The notes beneath the pieces are model-generated. The model was not told the DNA's origin and made no database searches. It was given only the letters and a program-made list of their open reading frames with translations. Position numbers and translations under genes: made by a program. Of a stretch of DNA of 64,000 nucleotides, positions 53,549 through 63,145 are shown one piece after another. The DNA lies in contig NZ_CP076024.1 in assembly GCF_022788635.1 (NCBI RefSeq), positions 1,798,001 through 1,862,000 of the forward strand, read 5' to 3'. The number at the start of each line of letters is the position of its first letter. Within the stretch, counting starts at the first letter, position 1. This DNA is from Methylobacter sp. S3L5C. Lineage in GTDB: Bacteria > Pseudomonadota > Gammaproteobacteria > Methylococcales > Methylomonadaceae.

Positions 53549-56209
53549 TTACAGCAACGCTTTAATTTCGGGTACACAGGATCCGCAGTTAGTACCTGCT
53601 TTAAGGCAAAGTCCCACTTCCTGATGAGTTTTCAGGTTTTTTTCCTTGATTGCCGCTTGTATGGTTTTTTCGCCGACATTAAAGCAGGCGCAGACGATAG
53701 TCCCGACATCAGGAACACCGACGGGTGGTCTGCCGGTTAGTAACGCCATTCGTTCCTGTGTTTCTAATTGCATCTTTGCAAAGAGACTGGTTAACCAACC
53801 GCGATCAGGAAGCGTGTTATCGGCAGCGATAAAAATAACGGTTTCCAACTGCCTATTAATAATTTGTGCGGCCCGGTAATTGCCCTTTGCCGAATCCTGG
53901 TATTCCTGCCATTGGGTATTTTCGGCGTTAGCACTACAGAGATTTTTTTGGACACTGCTACGCCAGTCTTCAGGCAAGCTAACTCCGGCCAGTTCATAAC
54001 GGTAAAACTGTTCACCCTTGATTTTGACCTGATATTCTGACTCGGTAATAGTCAGTTCTCGCCGGGATAAAATAAAGCCCTGCCAGACAGGTTGATAAGC
54101 TTTGATTCGAGCCGGTGTGTGTTTGCTTTCCGGTTGTTTGGAAACCGGGTCAACAACCGGATTGACCAATACGCCCATACGTCCCTGACTGGCATATTGG
54201 TTTGTCCAGTGCATAGGCACAAACAAGTTGCCCTGTTGTTGGCTGTCGGTAACCTGCACACGCGCAATCATTGAGCCCCACAGGCTTTCGATAACGGCCA
54301 GGGTATTGGCTGGTAGATTATAGTGCTGTGCATCGACTGGATGGACTTCGACAAAAGGCTCGGGTTTGTGTTGATTTAATTTGGCAGCGATGGCAGTACG
54401 GGTCATGGTATGCCATTGATCACGCAGGCGGCCGGTGTTTAATATCAGCGGGTAATCTTTATCCGGCAGATTAACGGGAAGTTTGGGTTTTATGGCAATA
54501 AACTGTGCCTTACCCGATCGGGTAAAAAATTGTCCATCATCAAAAAAACGTGCTTTGCCTTGTGGATAAGCCTGATTTACCGGCCATTGAATGGGTTGCA
54601 GGCGCTCATAATCCTGCTGGCTGATTTTTGCAAATGCGGATATATCAAAATCACGCAAGCCTTGTTCGGCATTATTTTCAAAACCTGAAAGTGCGGCATG
54701 CTCACAAAAAATTTCGCTGGCATTTTGGTAATGGAAAGCTTTTTCAAAGCCCATACGCCTTGCAACTTGAGTGATAATCCACCAGTCCGGTTTGGCACTG
54801 CCTGCCGGACTAAATAGTGCGCGCTGGCGAGAAATACAGCGTTCGGAATTGGTGATGGTGCCGTCTTTTTCGCTCCAGCCTTGTGCCGGTAACAATACAT
54901 GGGCCAATGCTGTGGTATCGGTATTGGCAATGCAATCCGAAACGACCACAAAATCACAGCGTTGCAAAGCTTGAGTGATTTTGTTGGCGTTAGGCATACT
55001 GACGGCGGGATTGGTACCCATGATCCACACGGCTTTTACTTTACCGTCGTAAATGGCATCAAACAAGTCGACAGCGGCAAGTCCGGGTTTCGTGGCAATA
55101 GTCTGCGTATCCCAAAATCGGGCCACACGATCTATATCGTCAGTACTGGAAAAATCCATGTGCGCGGCCAGTTGATGAGCCAATCCACCGACTTCACGGC
55201 CACCCATCGCGTTGGGTTGACCAGTTAGTGAAAATGGCCCCATGCCGGGCTTGCCAATTCTGCCGGTAGCAAGATGGCAATTGATAATGGCATTGACTTT
55301 GTCAGTGCCCGATGACGATTGATTGATGCCTTGACTGTAAAGGCTCATGACTTTTTCGTGGCTAGCAAACCATTGATAGAAGTGGTTCAAGTCTTCTACC
55401 TTTAAGTTGCATTGCGCAGCTATTTGTTCGATAGAATGACTGCTGTTGGTGGCGGCATTAAGGGCTTTTGAAAAACCTTCGGTATGGGCGTCGATGTAGG
55501 CCTGATTTAGCGTATTTTCCTGATGTAAGTAGTGTAGTAAGCCGTTAAACAAAACGCCGTCACTGCCGCTGGCGACCGGCAAATGCAGATCGGCAATGTC
55601 GCAAGTGGATGTGCGACGGGGATCAATTACCACGATTTTTAATGTGGGGTTGGCTTCTTTTGCCGCCCGTATACGCTGAAAACTAACCGGATGGCACCAT
55701 GCCGCATTGGAGCCGATCAGAATAATCATTTCGGCCTGTTCATAATCATCATAGCAACCTGGCACGGTATCAGAGCCAAAAGCCCGCTTATGCCCGGCGA
55801 CAGAAGAAGACATACATAAACGGCTATTGGTATCCATATTGCCGCTACCGATAAAACCTTTCATCAGTTTATTGGCGACATAATAGTCTTCGGTCAACAG
55901 TTGCCCCGAGCCATAAATAGCTACCGCATCAGGGCCGTATTGTTCAATCGTTTTGATAAAGGAGTTGGCAACCAGATCCAGTGCTTCAGTCCAGCTGGTG
56001 TCACGACCATAGGCTTGGGGGTTTAATAAGCGCCCTTCGAGTTCAATCGTTTCACCGAGTGCGGAACCTTTTGAGCAAAGACGACCAAAATTAGCCGGAT
56101 GTGATGGATCGCCACTGATAGTAACCTGGTGATTTTTATCGCTGACTAGTGCGCTAATGCCGCAGCCTACACCGCAGTAAGGACAGGTGGTTTTTATGGT
56201 GTTCTTCAT
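53549..56209 (-). CDS. nasA: Assimilatory nitrate reductase catalytic subunit
   Basis: An 886-residue molybdopterin oxidoreductase from the ATG at 56209; the frame reaches 56317, but TTCPYCGVGCG should lie near the N-terminus. The [4Fe-4S] cysteines are C9, C12, C16 and C45 (GRLCSKG). Mo-bis-MGD regions follow (YGSGQLLTEDYYVANKLMKG, NSRLCMSSSVAGHKRAFG, GIEVSE-type QGINQSSSGTDKVNAIINCH). At the C-terminus VCACFNVGEKTIQAAI and AGTNCGSCVPEI are a BFD-like [2Fe-2S] domain. Together these are the NasA/NarB pattern, cytoplasmic reduction of nitrate to nitrite. It lies last in the operon with the flavoprotein and mutarotase. Nitrite reductase is not in the window. Confidence 0.93.
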   Translation of the reverse strand: MKNTIKTTCPYCGVGCGISALVSDKNHQVTISGDPSHPANFGRLCSKGSALGETIELEGRLLNPQAYGRDTSWTEALDLVANSFIKTIEQYGPDAVAIYGSGQLLTEDYYVANKLMKGFIGSGNMDTNSRLCMSSSVAGHKRAFGSDTVPGCYDDYEQAEMIILIGSNAAWCHPVSFQRIRAAKEANPTLKIVVIDPRRTSTCDIADLHLPVASGSDGVLFNGLLHYLHQENTLNQAYIDAHTEGFSKALNAATNSSHSIEQIAAQCNLKVEDLNHFYQWFASHEKVMSLYSQGINQSSSGTDKVNAIINCHLATGRIGKPGMGPFSLTGQPNAMGGREVGGLAHQLAAHMDFSSTDDIDRVARFWDTQTIATKPGLAAVDLFDAIYDGKVKAVWIMGTNPAVSMPNANKITQALQRCDFVVVSDCIANTDTTALAHVLLPAQGWSEKDGTITNSERCISRQRALFSPAGSAKPDWWIITQVARRMGFEKAFHYQNASEIFCEHAALSGFENNAEQGLRDFDISAFAKISQQDYERLQPIQWPVNQAYPQGKARFFDDGQFFTRSGKAQFIAIKPKLPVNLPDKDYPLILNTGRLRDQWHTMTRTAIAAKLNQHKPEPFVEVHPVDAQHYNLPANTLAVIESLWGSMIARVQVTDSQQQGNLFVPMHWTNQYASQGRMGVLVNPVVDPVSKQPESKHTPARIKAYQPVWQGFILSRRELTITESEYQVKIKGEQFYRYELAGVSLPEDWRSSVQKNLCSANAENTQWQEYQDSAKGNYRAAQIINRQLETVIFIAADNTLPDRGWLTSLFAKMQLETQERMALLTGRPPVGVPDVGTIVCACFNVGEKTIQAAIKEKNLKTHQEVGLCLKAGTNCGSCVPEIKALL

Positions 56210-56371
56210 TAAAAATTCTCGTGGGGTGGGCAAAAAGCAGGTAAGCATTAATTGGAGCAATTTGCACAAATGAAGCGTTATAAGGTTTGCAACCCGGATC
56301 GGAACGTTTTTGAGCAAGACTATTCGTTACGCTTTTGTGTGATATGAAGTTTATCTTCGTTGTGAGATGCT

Positions 56372-57595
56372 TTAAGTCGATGCCAAGCAAGCTTTACCAA
56401 AAATCAGCCGGTCTCTTATTTCAGCAAGAGGCTCTTCTTTTTCCAGTAACTCTTGATACCAACTGCCATCGGTTGTATCGCCATAAAGCACGGCGCCGAT
56501 CAGCTTGTCGCCTCTGATAACCAGTTTTTTATAGATGCCTAAAGCGGTATCGGTGAAATGAATGTTTTCGCAGCTTTCATCCCCCATGAAATCACCGACA
56601 GAAAATAAATTTATCCCCGTCACTTTAAGCTTGGTGGCAGTAGGCAAGGTTATATATTCGGCTACGCCATGGGCGCTTAAATGATTGGCACACACTTTTG
56701 CCTGTTCAAAAAGCGGTGCGACCAAGCCAAAGGTATCGCCGCGATGTTGGATACATTCACCTACCGCGTAAATGCTGGGGTCGTAGCTTTGCAAGGTATC
56801 ATTGACCACGATGCCGCGTTCGCAATAAATGCCAGCTTCCTGAGCCAGAGTCATGTTGGGGCGCACGCCTATGGCCATAATAAACAGATCACAGGCGAGT
56901 TCGCTGCCATCTTCAAAACGAACGGCGGTGATGTGGCCATTTTTATCACCAAGTAATTGCTGTGTTTTGGCAGCCATCTTAAACTTTAAGTGCCGTTGTT
57001 CCAGTGCCTTTTGGAGCATTTTACCGGCTTGGGGATCCATTTGCCGATTAAGCAAAACGGCATTATTATGAATAACAGTCACATCCATGCCTCGGAGAGC
57101 CAGACCGTTAGCGGCTTCCAGGCCTAATAAGCCGCCACCCAGTACAACGGCTTTGTTGTGGCTTTTACTGTAACTCAACATTCTATTGACGTCGACAATA
57201 TCACGGAAACTGATAACACCTTCCAGATCATTGCCGGGAATGGCAGGGATTACCGGTCTTGAGCCGGTAGCAATTAACAATCGGTCATAGGCAGCACTGG
57301 TTCCGTCCTGAGCATATACTTTTTTGGTGATTCGATTGATCCGGACTACCGATTTGTCGGAACCGGTATAAAGACAAATACCCTTGTCGGCATACCACTG
57401 ACGATCATTAATAATAATGTCCTCAATAGTTTTTTCGCCGCACAGCACTGAAGACAGCATGATGCGATTGTAGTTACCGTAAGGTTCTGTACCAAATACG
57501 GTAATGTCGTATTTTTCAGGGGTTGCCGATAACAGTTCTTCAACCGTTCTTATGCCAGCCATACCATTACCTATAACAACTAATCGTTGCTTCAT
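56372..57595 (-). CDS. FAD/NAD(P)H oxidoreductase, NasB/NirB-N-terminal-like
   Basis: A 407-residue flavoprotein with FAD motif VVIGNGMAGIRTVEEL at the N-terminus, LLIATGSRPVIPAIPG near residue 106, the NAD motif VVLGGGLLGLEAANGLALRG near 149 and IYAVGECIQHRG near 278. It equals the N-terminal half of NirB in sequence style (NRIMLSSVLCGEKTIEDI) but ends before the siroheme and [2Fe-2S] parts, as in NasB-type electron donors. It most likely passes NAD(P)H electrons to the NasA encoded next. It follows the mutarotase after one base, and its stop is about 160 bases before NasA. Confidence 0.88.
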   Translation of the reverse strand: MKQRLVVIGNGMAGIRTVEELLSATPEKYDITVFGTEPYGNYNRIMLSSVLCGEKTIEDIIINDRQWYADKGICLYTGSDKSVVRINRITKKVYAQDGTSAAYDRLLIATGSRPVIPAIPGNDLEGVISFRDIVDVNRMLSYSKSHNKAVVLGGGLLGLEAANGLALRGMDVTVIHNNAVLLNRQMDPQAGKMLQKALEQRHLKFKMAAKTQQLLGDKNGHITAVRFEDGSELACDLFIMAIGVRPNMTLAQEAGIYCERGIVVNDTLQSYDPSIYAVGECIQHRGDTFGLVAPLFEQAKVCANHLSAHGVAEYITLPTATKLKVTGINLFSVGDFMGDESCENIHFTDTALGIYKKLVIRGDKLIGAVLYGDTTDGSWYQELLEKEEPLAEIRDRLIFGKACLAST

Positions 57596-57596
57596 G

Positions 57597-58502
57597 TCAG
57601 TCCCGTGTAATTTTAAAATTTGTTAGTAAGCTATATTCGCTGCCCGGTAGAATTTCTAGCACATCCGTGTCTACATTGCCTGCTTCAAGGCAAATAAAAT
57701 GTTGGTAATCATCAGGTTCCAGATCAGGAATTTTTGCCGATGTTGCTTCCCAAGGATTCCACACCACTGTTGTTTTATTACTGGTCGCGGTGATTTTAAT
57801 TTGGCGCTTAAAACTGGAGTCATCAATAATCCATTTGTTTTGTGTTCCTGTGTAGATACGGTCAACTTCCTCTAAAAAAGTCACTGCACCTGATTGGCGC
57901 TTTTGTACGCTATCATCCAGTTTATCGAGATAGTCAGCGTCTTCCAGCCCTAAAATCTGCACTTGATTGATGTCACCAACTTGTAAGTACGCGTGGAGTG
58001 CCTGGGTAATCGAAAATGCTTTGTCACCGGTATTACGGGTTACCAATTTGAGCGTCAGTGTGTTTCCGACTAAAATTTCAAGATCAAGAGTAAATGGTTG
58101 TCGCCAATAGTTATTACTTTGAATGGTTTCCTGAAATTGTAATGTCACCTTTGTTTCGTTATCGGCCATTGCTGCCGTCGCTAAAATTGCCCACAGTCCA
58201 TTACGAACAAAGCCATGATCGGGTCGATCCCTATCGTTGGGGTCGGGTCCAAACCACGGCCAACAAACCGGGATTCCGCCTCTGATTGCTTTGCCTTCTT
58301 CGTAATATGACTTTTGACTGAGAAATAGCAGATCTTCACATTCTGTTGTCGGTTGGAATGAAAGCACTTGAGCTGCATAGACAGAAATCAAAGCCGTCGC
58401 ACCGTGATTACTAATCAGAATAAATGGTAAGCCACCGTTTCCCTTGACGAATTTTAGTTGGTCGGCGATTCCATAATCGATGTTTAATTGGTCAATATCC
58501 AT
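57597..58502 (-). CDS. D-hexose-6-phosphate mutarotase (YeaD-like)
   Basis: A 301-residue aldose-1-epimerase-fold protein. Family features are GGIPVCWPWFGP near residue 76, DHGFVRNGLW (catalytic His in the HGF segment), HAYLQVGDI near residue 185 and WNPWEATSAKIPDL. The usual acid appears as the Glu in FICLEAGNV near residue 275. It interconverts alpha- and beta-glucose-6-phosphate. It is one base from the nitrate flavoprotein gene, an unusual pairing, while the glycogen enzyme GlgX lies just upstream as a separate unit. Its start agrees with the family N-terminus (IDYGIADQLKFVKGNGG). Confidence 0.87.
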   Translation of the reverse strand: MDIDQLNIDYGIADQLKFVKGNGGLPFILISNHGATALISVYAAQVLSFQPTTECEDLLFLSQKSYYEEGKAIRGGIPVCWPWFGPDPNDRDRPDHGFVRNGLWAILATAAMADNETKVTLQFQETIQSNNYWRQPFTLDLEILVGNTLTLKLVTRNTGDKAFSITQALHAYLQVGDINQVQILGLEDADYLDKLDDSVQKRQSGAVTFLEEVDRIYTGTQNKWIIDDSSFKRQIKITATSNKTTVVWNPWEATSAKIPDLEPDDYQHFICLEAGNVDTDVLEILPGSEYSLLTNFKITRD

Positions 58503-58687
58503 GTTATTTATTTTGAAGCTATTGCAGGATAATTAAGCACATATTATACCAAGCTTAATATATTAGGAGAGGATAGAAGTAGTGAGTTAGTTTTATATTT
58601 AAAAAACAGATAGATAGGAGTTTTAATGGTGATGCCGATAATTAAGTAATAGCTAAAGCGGTAGGATAATTACCTATTGATATGCCG

Positions 58688-58730
58688 ATTTTAGTTTCTT
58701 TGCCCCAAACTGGGGCAAAGAAACTAAAAT
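58688..58730. terminator. Perfect 20-bp stem, terminator of glgX
   Basis: ATTTTAGTTTCTTTGCCCCA (58688-58707) pairs perfectly with its complement at 58711-58730, around a three-base loop. It lies 36 bases past the glgX stop on the minus strand and upstream of the mutarotase operon, with T-runs at both bases of the stem, so it can terminate in either direction. The complete symmetry is greater than most terminators show. Confidence 0.75.
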
Positions 58731-58765
58731 ATCAGAGGACGAATACTATCCCCAAGTTATAAATT

Positions 58766-60853
58766 TCAAAAATTAACATTTTCTAAAGCGACTACCGTTT
58801 TGCTATTGATTGAATAAAAATTTTTACCCAATGGTTTTTGATCCTGCGGAGAAACGATATCCTGAGGCGATGGTAAGGAAGTATCTACAGCCAGGCACCA
58901 TTTTTTTCCCTTAATTGTGGGCAGTTCTATGGTAGCTATTTCATCTGACATATTCATGACAATATGCAGATCGGCTTCATTGTGGTCAATGCCGGCCAAG
59001 GTAAAAGCCAGGATTCTGGCGTCAGGATTATCCCATAATGGCTTGTTGATTTTGGTGCCATGCCATGAAATATCAGGCATGTTTTTTCCTTCGATGACGT
59101 TACCCGTTAAAAACCGTCTACGCATGATAGAGGGATGTCTTTTACGCAACGCGATCATGGATTTAACAAAACGTAAGATATCCACATTTTGGTTAACCAT
59201 ATTCCAGTCTATCCAGCTTAATTCGTTATCCTGGCAGTAACAATTATTATTACCTTGTTGGGAATGTAATATTTCATCACCTGCAAGTAACATCGGTACG
59301 CCCTGACTAAGAAGCAGAATAGAAAAAACATTTTTTGCCTGCTTTCTACGCAATGCCACAATAGCTGGTTTATTGGTATCGCCCTCAATGCCACAGTTGT
59401 AACTGATATTGTTGCTACAGCCATCCCGGTTATTTTCGCCGTTAGCTTCGTTATGTTTTTTGTTGTAACTAAACAAATCATGGAGAGTAAAGCCATCATG
59501 ACAGGTCACAAAGTTGATACTGTTTATAGGTAATCTACCCTGTGGCTCATACAAATCGCTACTGCCACAGATACGCGTTGCCAGTTCATTTAACAAGCCT
59601 TTATCACCACAGACAAATTGGCGGATGATATCCCGATATCGGCCATTCCATTCAGCCCAGCGATAGCCGGGAAAACTACCCACTTGGTAAAGCCCTGCCG
59701 CATCCCAGGCTTCGGCAATTAACTTGGTTTTTAGTAATTGTTCTGAAAGTTCAATACCCCAGAGCACCGGAGGATCTTGCAGGACTTCGCCACTTTCTCC
59801 GCGAGCCATTGCACTGGCCAGATCGAAGCGAAAACCGTCGACATGCATTTCCCTTACCCAGTACTCAAGGCAACTGATGATAAAGCGGGCGACCAAGGGA
59901 TGGTTGGCGTTTACCGTATTACCACAGCCGGTATAGTCTCGTAGAATACTTTTATCATACTGATCCAAATGATAAAAAGTCTTACCTCCTATGCCTCTAA
60001 AGTTAATAACCGGGCCGTCTGCACCCGCTTCTGCGGTATGGTTAAAAACCACATCCATAATGACACCCATGCCCGCTTTGTGCAGTGCTTTTACCAGATC
60101 TCTAAATTCCTGTGCATGAGTGCCCTGTTCAGGTGTTACGCAGTATCCCGGATGTGGGCTAAAAAAACTATGTGTACTGTATCCCCAGTAATTTTTTAAG
60201 CCCAGCTTGGCAGTTTTGTCAGGTACATCTTGCTCATCAAAAGCCATGACAGGCAATAACTCAACATGGGTAATACCCAAATCCTGAAGATAAGGGATTT
60301 TTTCAATCAGGCCTGAAAAAGTACCCGGATGGGTGACTTTTGATGAGGGATGTCGAGTAAAGCCACCGACATGCAGTTCATAAATAATGGCTTTTTCGCT
60401 TCTGATAGCCAGTGGTGTGTCACCTTCCCAGTCATATTTATCATCAATAACAGCACAACGCATGGAGGTGCGGCTGTTGTCGCCAGGTTGACAAGCGGCT
60501 TTACGGCTCCATTGTTTCTGACTGACTGCTCGCGCCCAGGGATCAACCAGATGCTTGTTTTTTTCAAAACGAAAACCGGAGTCACGGGCATGGCCTGGTC
60601 CGTCCATACGCCAGCTATACCAAGTACCTTCGGGTAATTTACTGACATAAATATGCCAGGAAAAAAAGGTTCGATTGACTTCTTTTTTTAACGGTATGAT
60701 TTGAAAAGCTTCAACGCTATCGGAGCTATCAAATAGCAAGAGTTCTACTTCTTCAGCATAACGACTGAAAATGGAGAAATTAACCCCTTTGAGAGTAAAT
60801 TTGGAACCCAATGGGTAGGTTTGCCCATGCCTTAATTTGTACTGTTGCTGCAT
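58766..60853 (-). CDS. glgX: Glycogen debranching enzyme
   Basis: A 695-residue isoamylase-type protein from the ATG at 60853; the frame is open to 60982 but the extra residues are not family-like. An N-terminal CBM48 domain (LGSKFTLKGVNFSIFSRYA) precedes the GH13 barrel with the nucleophile Asp in VDGFRFDLAS, the acid Glu in LIAEAWDAAG and the third acid in FVTCHDGFTL. VIMDVVFNHTAE and NYWGYSTHSFFSPH are GlgX/TreX signatures. It removes alpha-1,6 branches from glycogen. GAGATGA precedes the start. Other glg genes are not in the window. Consistent with glycogen storage in methanotrophs. Confidence 0.94.
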   Translation of the reverse strand: MQQQYKLRHGQTYPLGSKFTLKGVNFSIFSRYAEEVELLLFDSSDSVEAFQIIPLKKEVNRTFFSWHIYVSKLPEGTWYSWRMDGPGHARDSGFRFEKNKHLVDPWARAVSQKQWSRKAACQPGDNSRTSMRCAVIDDKYDWEGDTPLAIRSEKAIIYELHVGGFTRHPSSKVTHPGTFSGLIEKIPYLQDLGITHVELLPVMAFDEQDVPDKTAKLGLKNYWGYSTHSFFSPHPGYCVTPEQGTHAQEFRDLVKALHKAGMGVIMDVVFNHTAEAGADGPVINFRGIGGKTFYHLDQYDKSILRDYTGCGNTVNANHPLVARFIISCLEYWVREMHVDGFRFDLASAMARGESGEVLQDPPVLWGIELSEQLLKTKLIAEAWDAAGLYQVGSFPGYRWAEWNGRYRDIIRQFVCGDKGLLNELATRICGSSDLYEPQGRLPINSINFVTCHDGFTLHDLFSYNKKHNEANGENNRDGCSNNISYNCGIEGDTNKPAIVALRRKQAKNVFSILLLSQGVPMLLAGDEILHSQQGNNNCYCQDNELSWIDWNMVNQNVDILRFVKSMIALRKRHPSIMRRRFLTGNVIEGKNMPDISWHGTKINKPLWDNPDARILAFTLAGIDHNEADLHIVMNMSDEIATIELPTIKGKKWCLAVDTSLPSPQDIVSPQDQKPLGKNFYSINSKTVVALENVNF

Positions 60854-61138
60854 GTTATCATCTCTTATTTTTGTAAATATCAGGCAATCTACGTTATTTT
60901 TAAAATAAAAGATTGCTTTGTTCCCGATTGAAAACAGGCGTTTTAAGGCTTTATGAGAATGACTTAAGTGTAAATTCGCCATTCGCCAAGCATTTTATAA
61001 TAGCTACTATAATCTATAGTTGCGGTAGTAAAAGAATTATCTGCAATTATTACAGTTCCTGTAAGTGCAGGTCGTGTTTATAAAAGGCATTATCACTGCG
61101 GGGTTAAAAATCGCCTGTTTCGACCAGATAAAACCAAG

Positions 61139-62785
61139 CTAGAAATAGCGGCCATTAATAAGAAAGTGGGCAGCAATGCTACCGGCGTAACCCAAGGCGA
61201 TAGCCGGAGTCCATTTTAAATGACTGGTAAAAGTGTAGATACCTTTGGCTTGCCCCATTAATCCTACACCGGCAGCCGATCCTACGGCTAACAAGCTACC
61301 TCCTACACCGGCGGTTAACGTTACCAACAACCACTGACCTTGAGAAATATCCGGTGCCATGGTCAGTACGGATAGCATAATTGTGCCATTATCAACAAAT
61401 GCCGAGGCAATGCCTACCAGAATATTTGCTACGGTAGGATCAATGCTACCGTAAAGATGATGAGAAGCCATACCCAGATAACCGATGAAGCTTAAACCAC
61501 CGACGCCCACCATGACACCGTAAAAAAATAATAAAGTATCCCATTCCAAGTTAGCGACTTTCTGGAAAATATCAAAAGGTAGTTCTTTTTCCAACTGTTG
61601 GTCTGTTTCTGCTTGTGGATTATTCATGTATTTCATGGGGGCGAAATAGTCAATTTTGACATCAGTTAAATCCACAGGGATTAATGTTGAATGGGATTCG
61701 CGGGTTTTTTGCAGATAATAACTGAAAAACTTTAAATAGGTTAATCCCAGCATCATGCCGGCGGCAGGTGGCAGGCTCAGGAAATTTTCAAAGCAAGCCG
61801 ACGTTATAATGGTCAATATGAATAAAAAGATAATGACCCAGCCACCACGCTGCATAGTCTGAGCTTCCATTACCGCAGCTGGTCTTTCTTTTGGAATAAA
61901 GAAATGCATGATACCGGCAGGTATGACAAAATTGATAATGGCCGGGATCAACAATGAAAAGAAGTCCGTAAAGGGTACTACACCTTTTTGCCATACCAAT
62001 AACGTAGTGATATCGCCGAAGGGGCTAAATGACCCACCGGCATTGGAGGCGACCACGACATTGATGCAAGATAAGGTAACAAAGCGTGGATTATCCTTGC
62101 CCATAGCCAAAATAACCGAACCCATCAATAATGCGGTAGTGAGATTATTGCAGCCAGCTGAAATAAAGAACGACTGGAAGCCGGTAATCCAGAATAATTG
62201 CCGATAAGTAAAATTCTTGCTTAACAACCAGATCCGCAGGCTATCGAATACCCCTCGATCTTCCATGGCATTCAGGTAAGTCATTGACACCATAATGAAC
62301 AAAAACAGCTCTGCATAACTTTCCAGCGAAATGCGAAATGCCACGCCTGCCTGTTCGCTCATCCCATCACTGGCATAAACAGCAGCAATAAATATCCAGA
62401 TCAGACTTGCTGCAAACACCATCGGTTTTGATTTTTTTAACTCGGTCACTTCCTCTGTCATAGCCAGAATATAGGCCACAGCAAAGACAATCAAGGCAAG
62501 ATAACCTGCCCAATGCTGAGTCAAGTCAATGGATTTCGCAGGACTAACAATTTCCGTAAGCTCCGTTGCCCATGACAGGGAAGGTAAAAACAGAACTAAA
62601 AAAATGGCGCTGTATTTTAGGTGAAGTACTGGCTGTACTGTCTTAATGACTGAAGAAATCGTCAGCAATGGTTGTGTCTGGTCTTTAGTTTTAGCCAAGG
62701 TTAAGTGTGCATTGTTCGCTAACAATGTGTCACTTAATAAAATCAAGGTCCGGATAAAATGAGATAAAAACACGACAAGGTTCAT
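61139..62785 (-). CDS. nhaD: NhaD-type Na+/H+ antiporter
   Basis: A 548-residue membrane protein with about twelve helices. NhaD-type features are HWAGYLALIVFAVAYILAMTEE, FISAGCNNLTTALLMGSVILA, VVVASNAGGSFSPFGDITTLLVW and the C-terminal SAFVDNGTIMLSVLTM. The N-terminal 65 residues look unlike the family and may hold a cleaved leader (FLVLFLPSLSWA at about 60-72); the start at 62785 has no strong site and may be wrong, but no better ATG lies nearby. It exports sodium in exchange for protons. It follows the edge kinase gene at some distance on the same strand. Confidence 0.9.
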   Translation of the reverse strand: MNLVVFLSHFIRTLILLSDTLLANNAHLTLAKTKDQTQPLLTISSVIKTVQPVLHLKYSAIFLVLFLPSLSWATELTEIVSPAKSIDLTQHWAGYLALIVFAVAYILAMTEEVTELKKSKPMVFAASLIWIFIAAVYASDGMSEQAGVAFRISLESYAELFLFIMVSMTYLNAMEDRGVFDSLRIWLLSKNFTYRQLFWITGFQSFFISAGCNNLTTALLMGSVILAMGKDNPRFVTLSCINVVVASNAGGSFSPFGDITTLLVWQKGVVPFTDFFSLLIPAIINFVIPAGIMHFFIPKERPAAVMEAQTMQRGGWVIIFLFILTIITSACFENFLSLPPAAGMMLGLTYLKFFSYYLQKTRESHSTLIPVDLTDVKIDYFAPMKYMNNPQAETDQQLEKELPFDIFQKVANLEWDTLLFFYGVMVGVGGLSFIGYLGMASHHLYGSIDPTVANILVGIASAFVDNGTIMLSVLTMAPDISQGQWLLVTLTAGVGGSLLAVGSAAGVGLMGQAKGIYTFTSHLKWTPAIALGYAGSIAAHFLINGRYF

Positions 62786-63145
62786 TTGCGACTCTTAAAA
62801 ATGTACAAGGTTAGTAAGAAGAAAATGGTTTCATACTAATTTAATGTGAATATTGTATTAGATATGGCTTGACGATGCTTAATAAATAAGGGATTAAGTG
62901 AACTATTGTTCATGGCCGTGATGTTGTGGTTATCTGAAAGTCGAGATTCGTCTTGCTGGTTTGTTAGATAATAGCGCATTCATAAAGTTTTTGAGGTTTT
63001 CCAAAAGTCGATTTTACTATGCCATTTTTTTTGATAAAACCAACAGTCCGTTACTTTCCTGCAAAAAAACTATAAAAACAGGTTATCCGTTTTCAAGTTA
63101 ACCTGAAATTTGGCATCCTGTTTAGTTGGTTTGAAGTAATTTTAT
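62786..63145. other. Gene-free spacer between kinase and nhaD
   Basis: About 360 AT-rich bases with no coding frame. It must contain the nhaD promoter and the end of the kinase transcript. I see no clear hairpin or operator. Confidence 0.45.
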
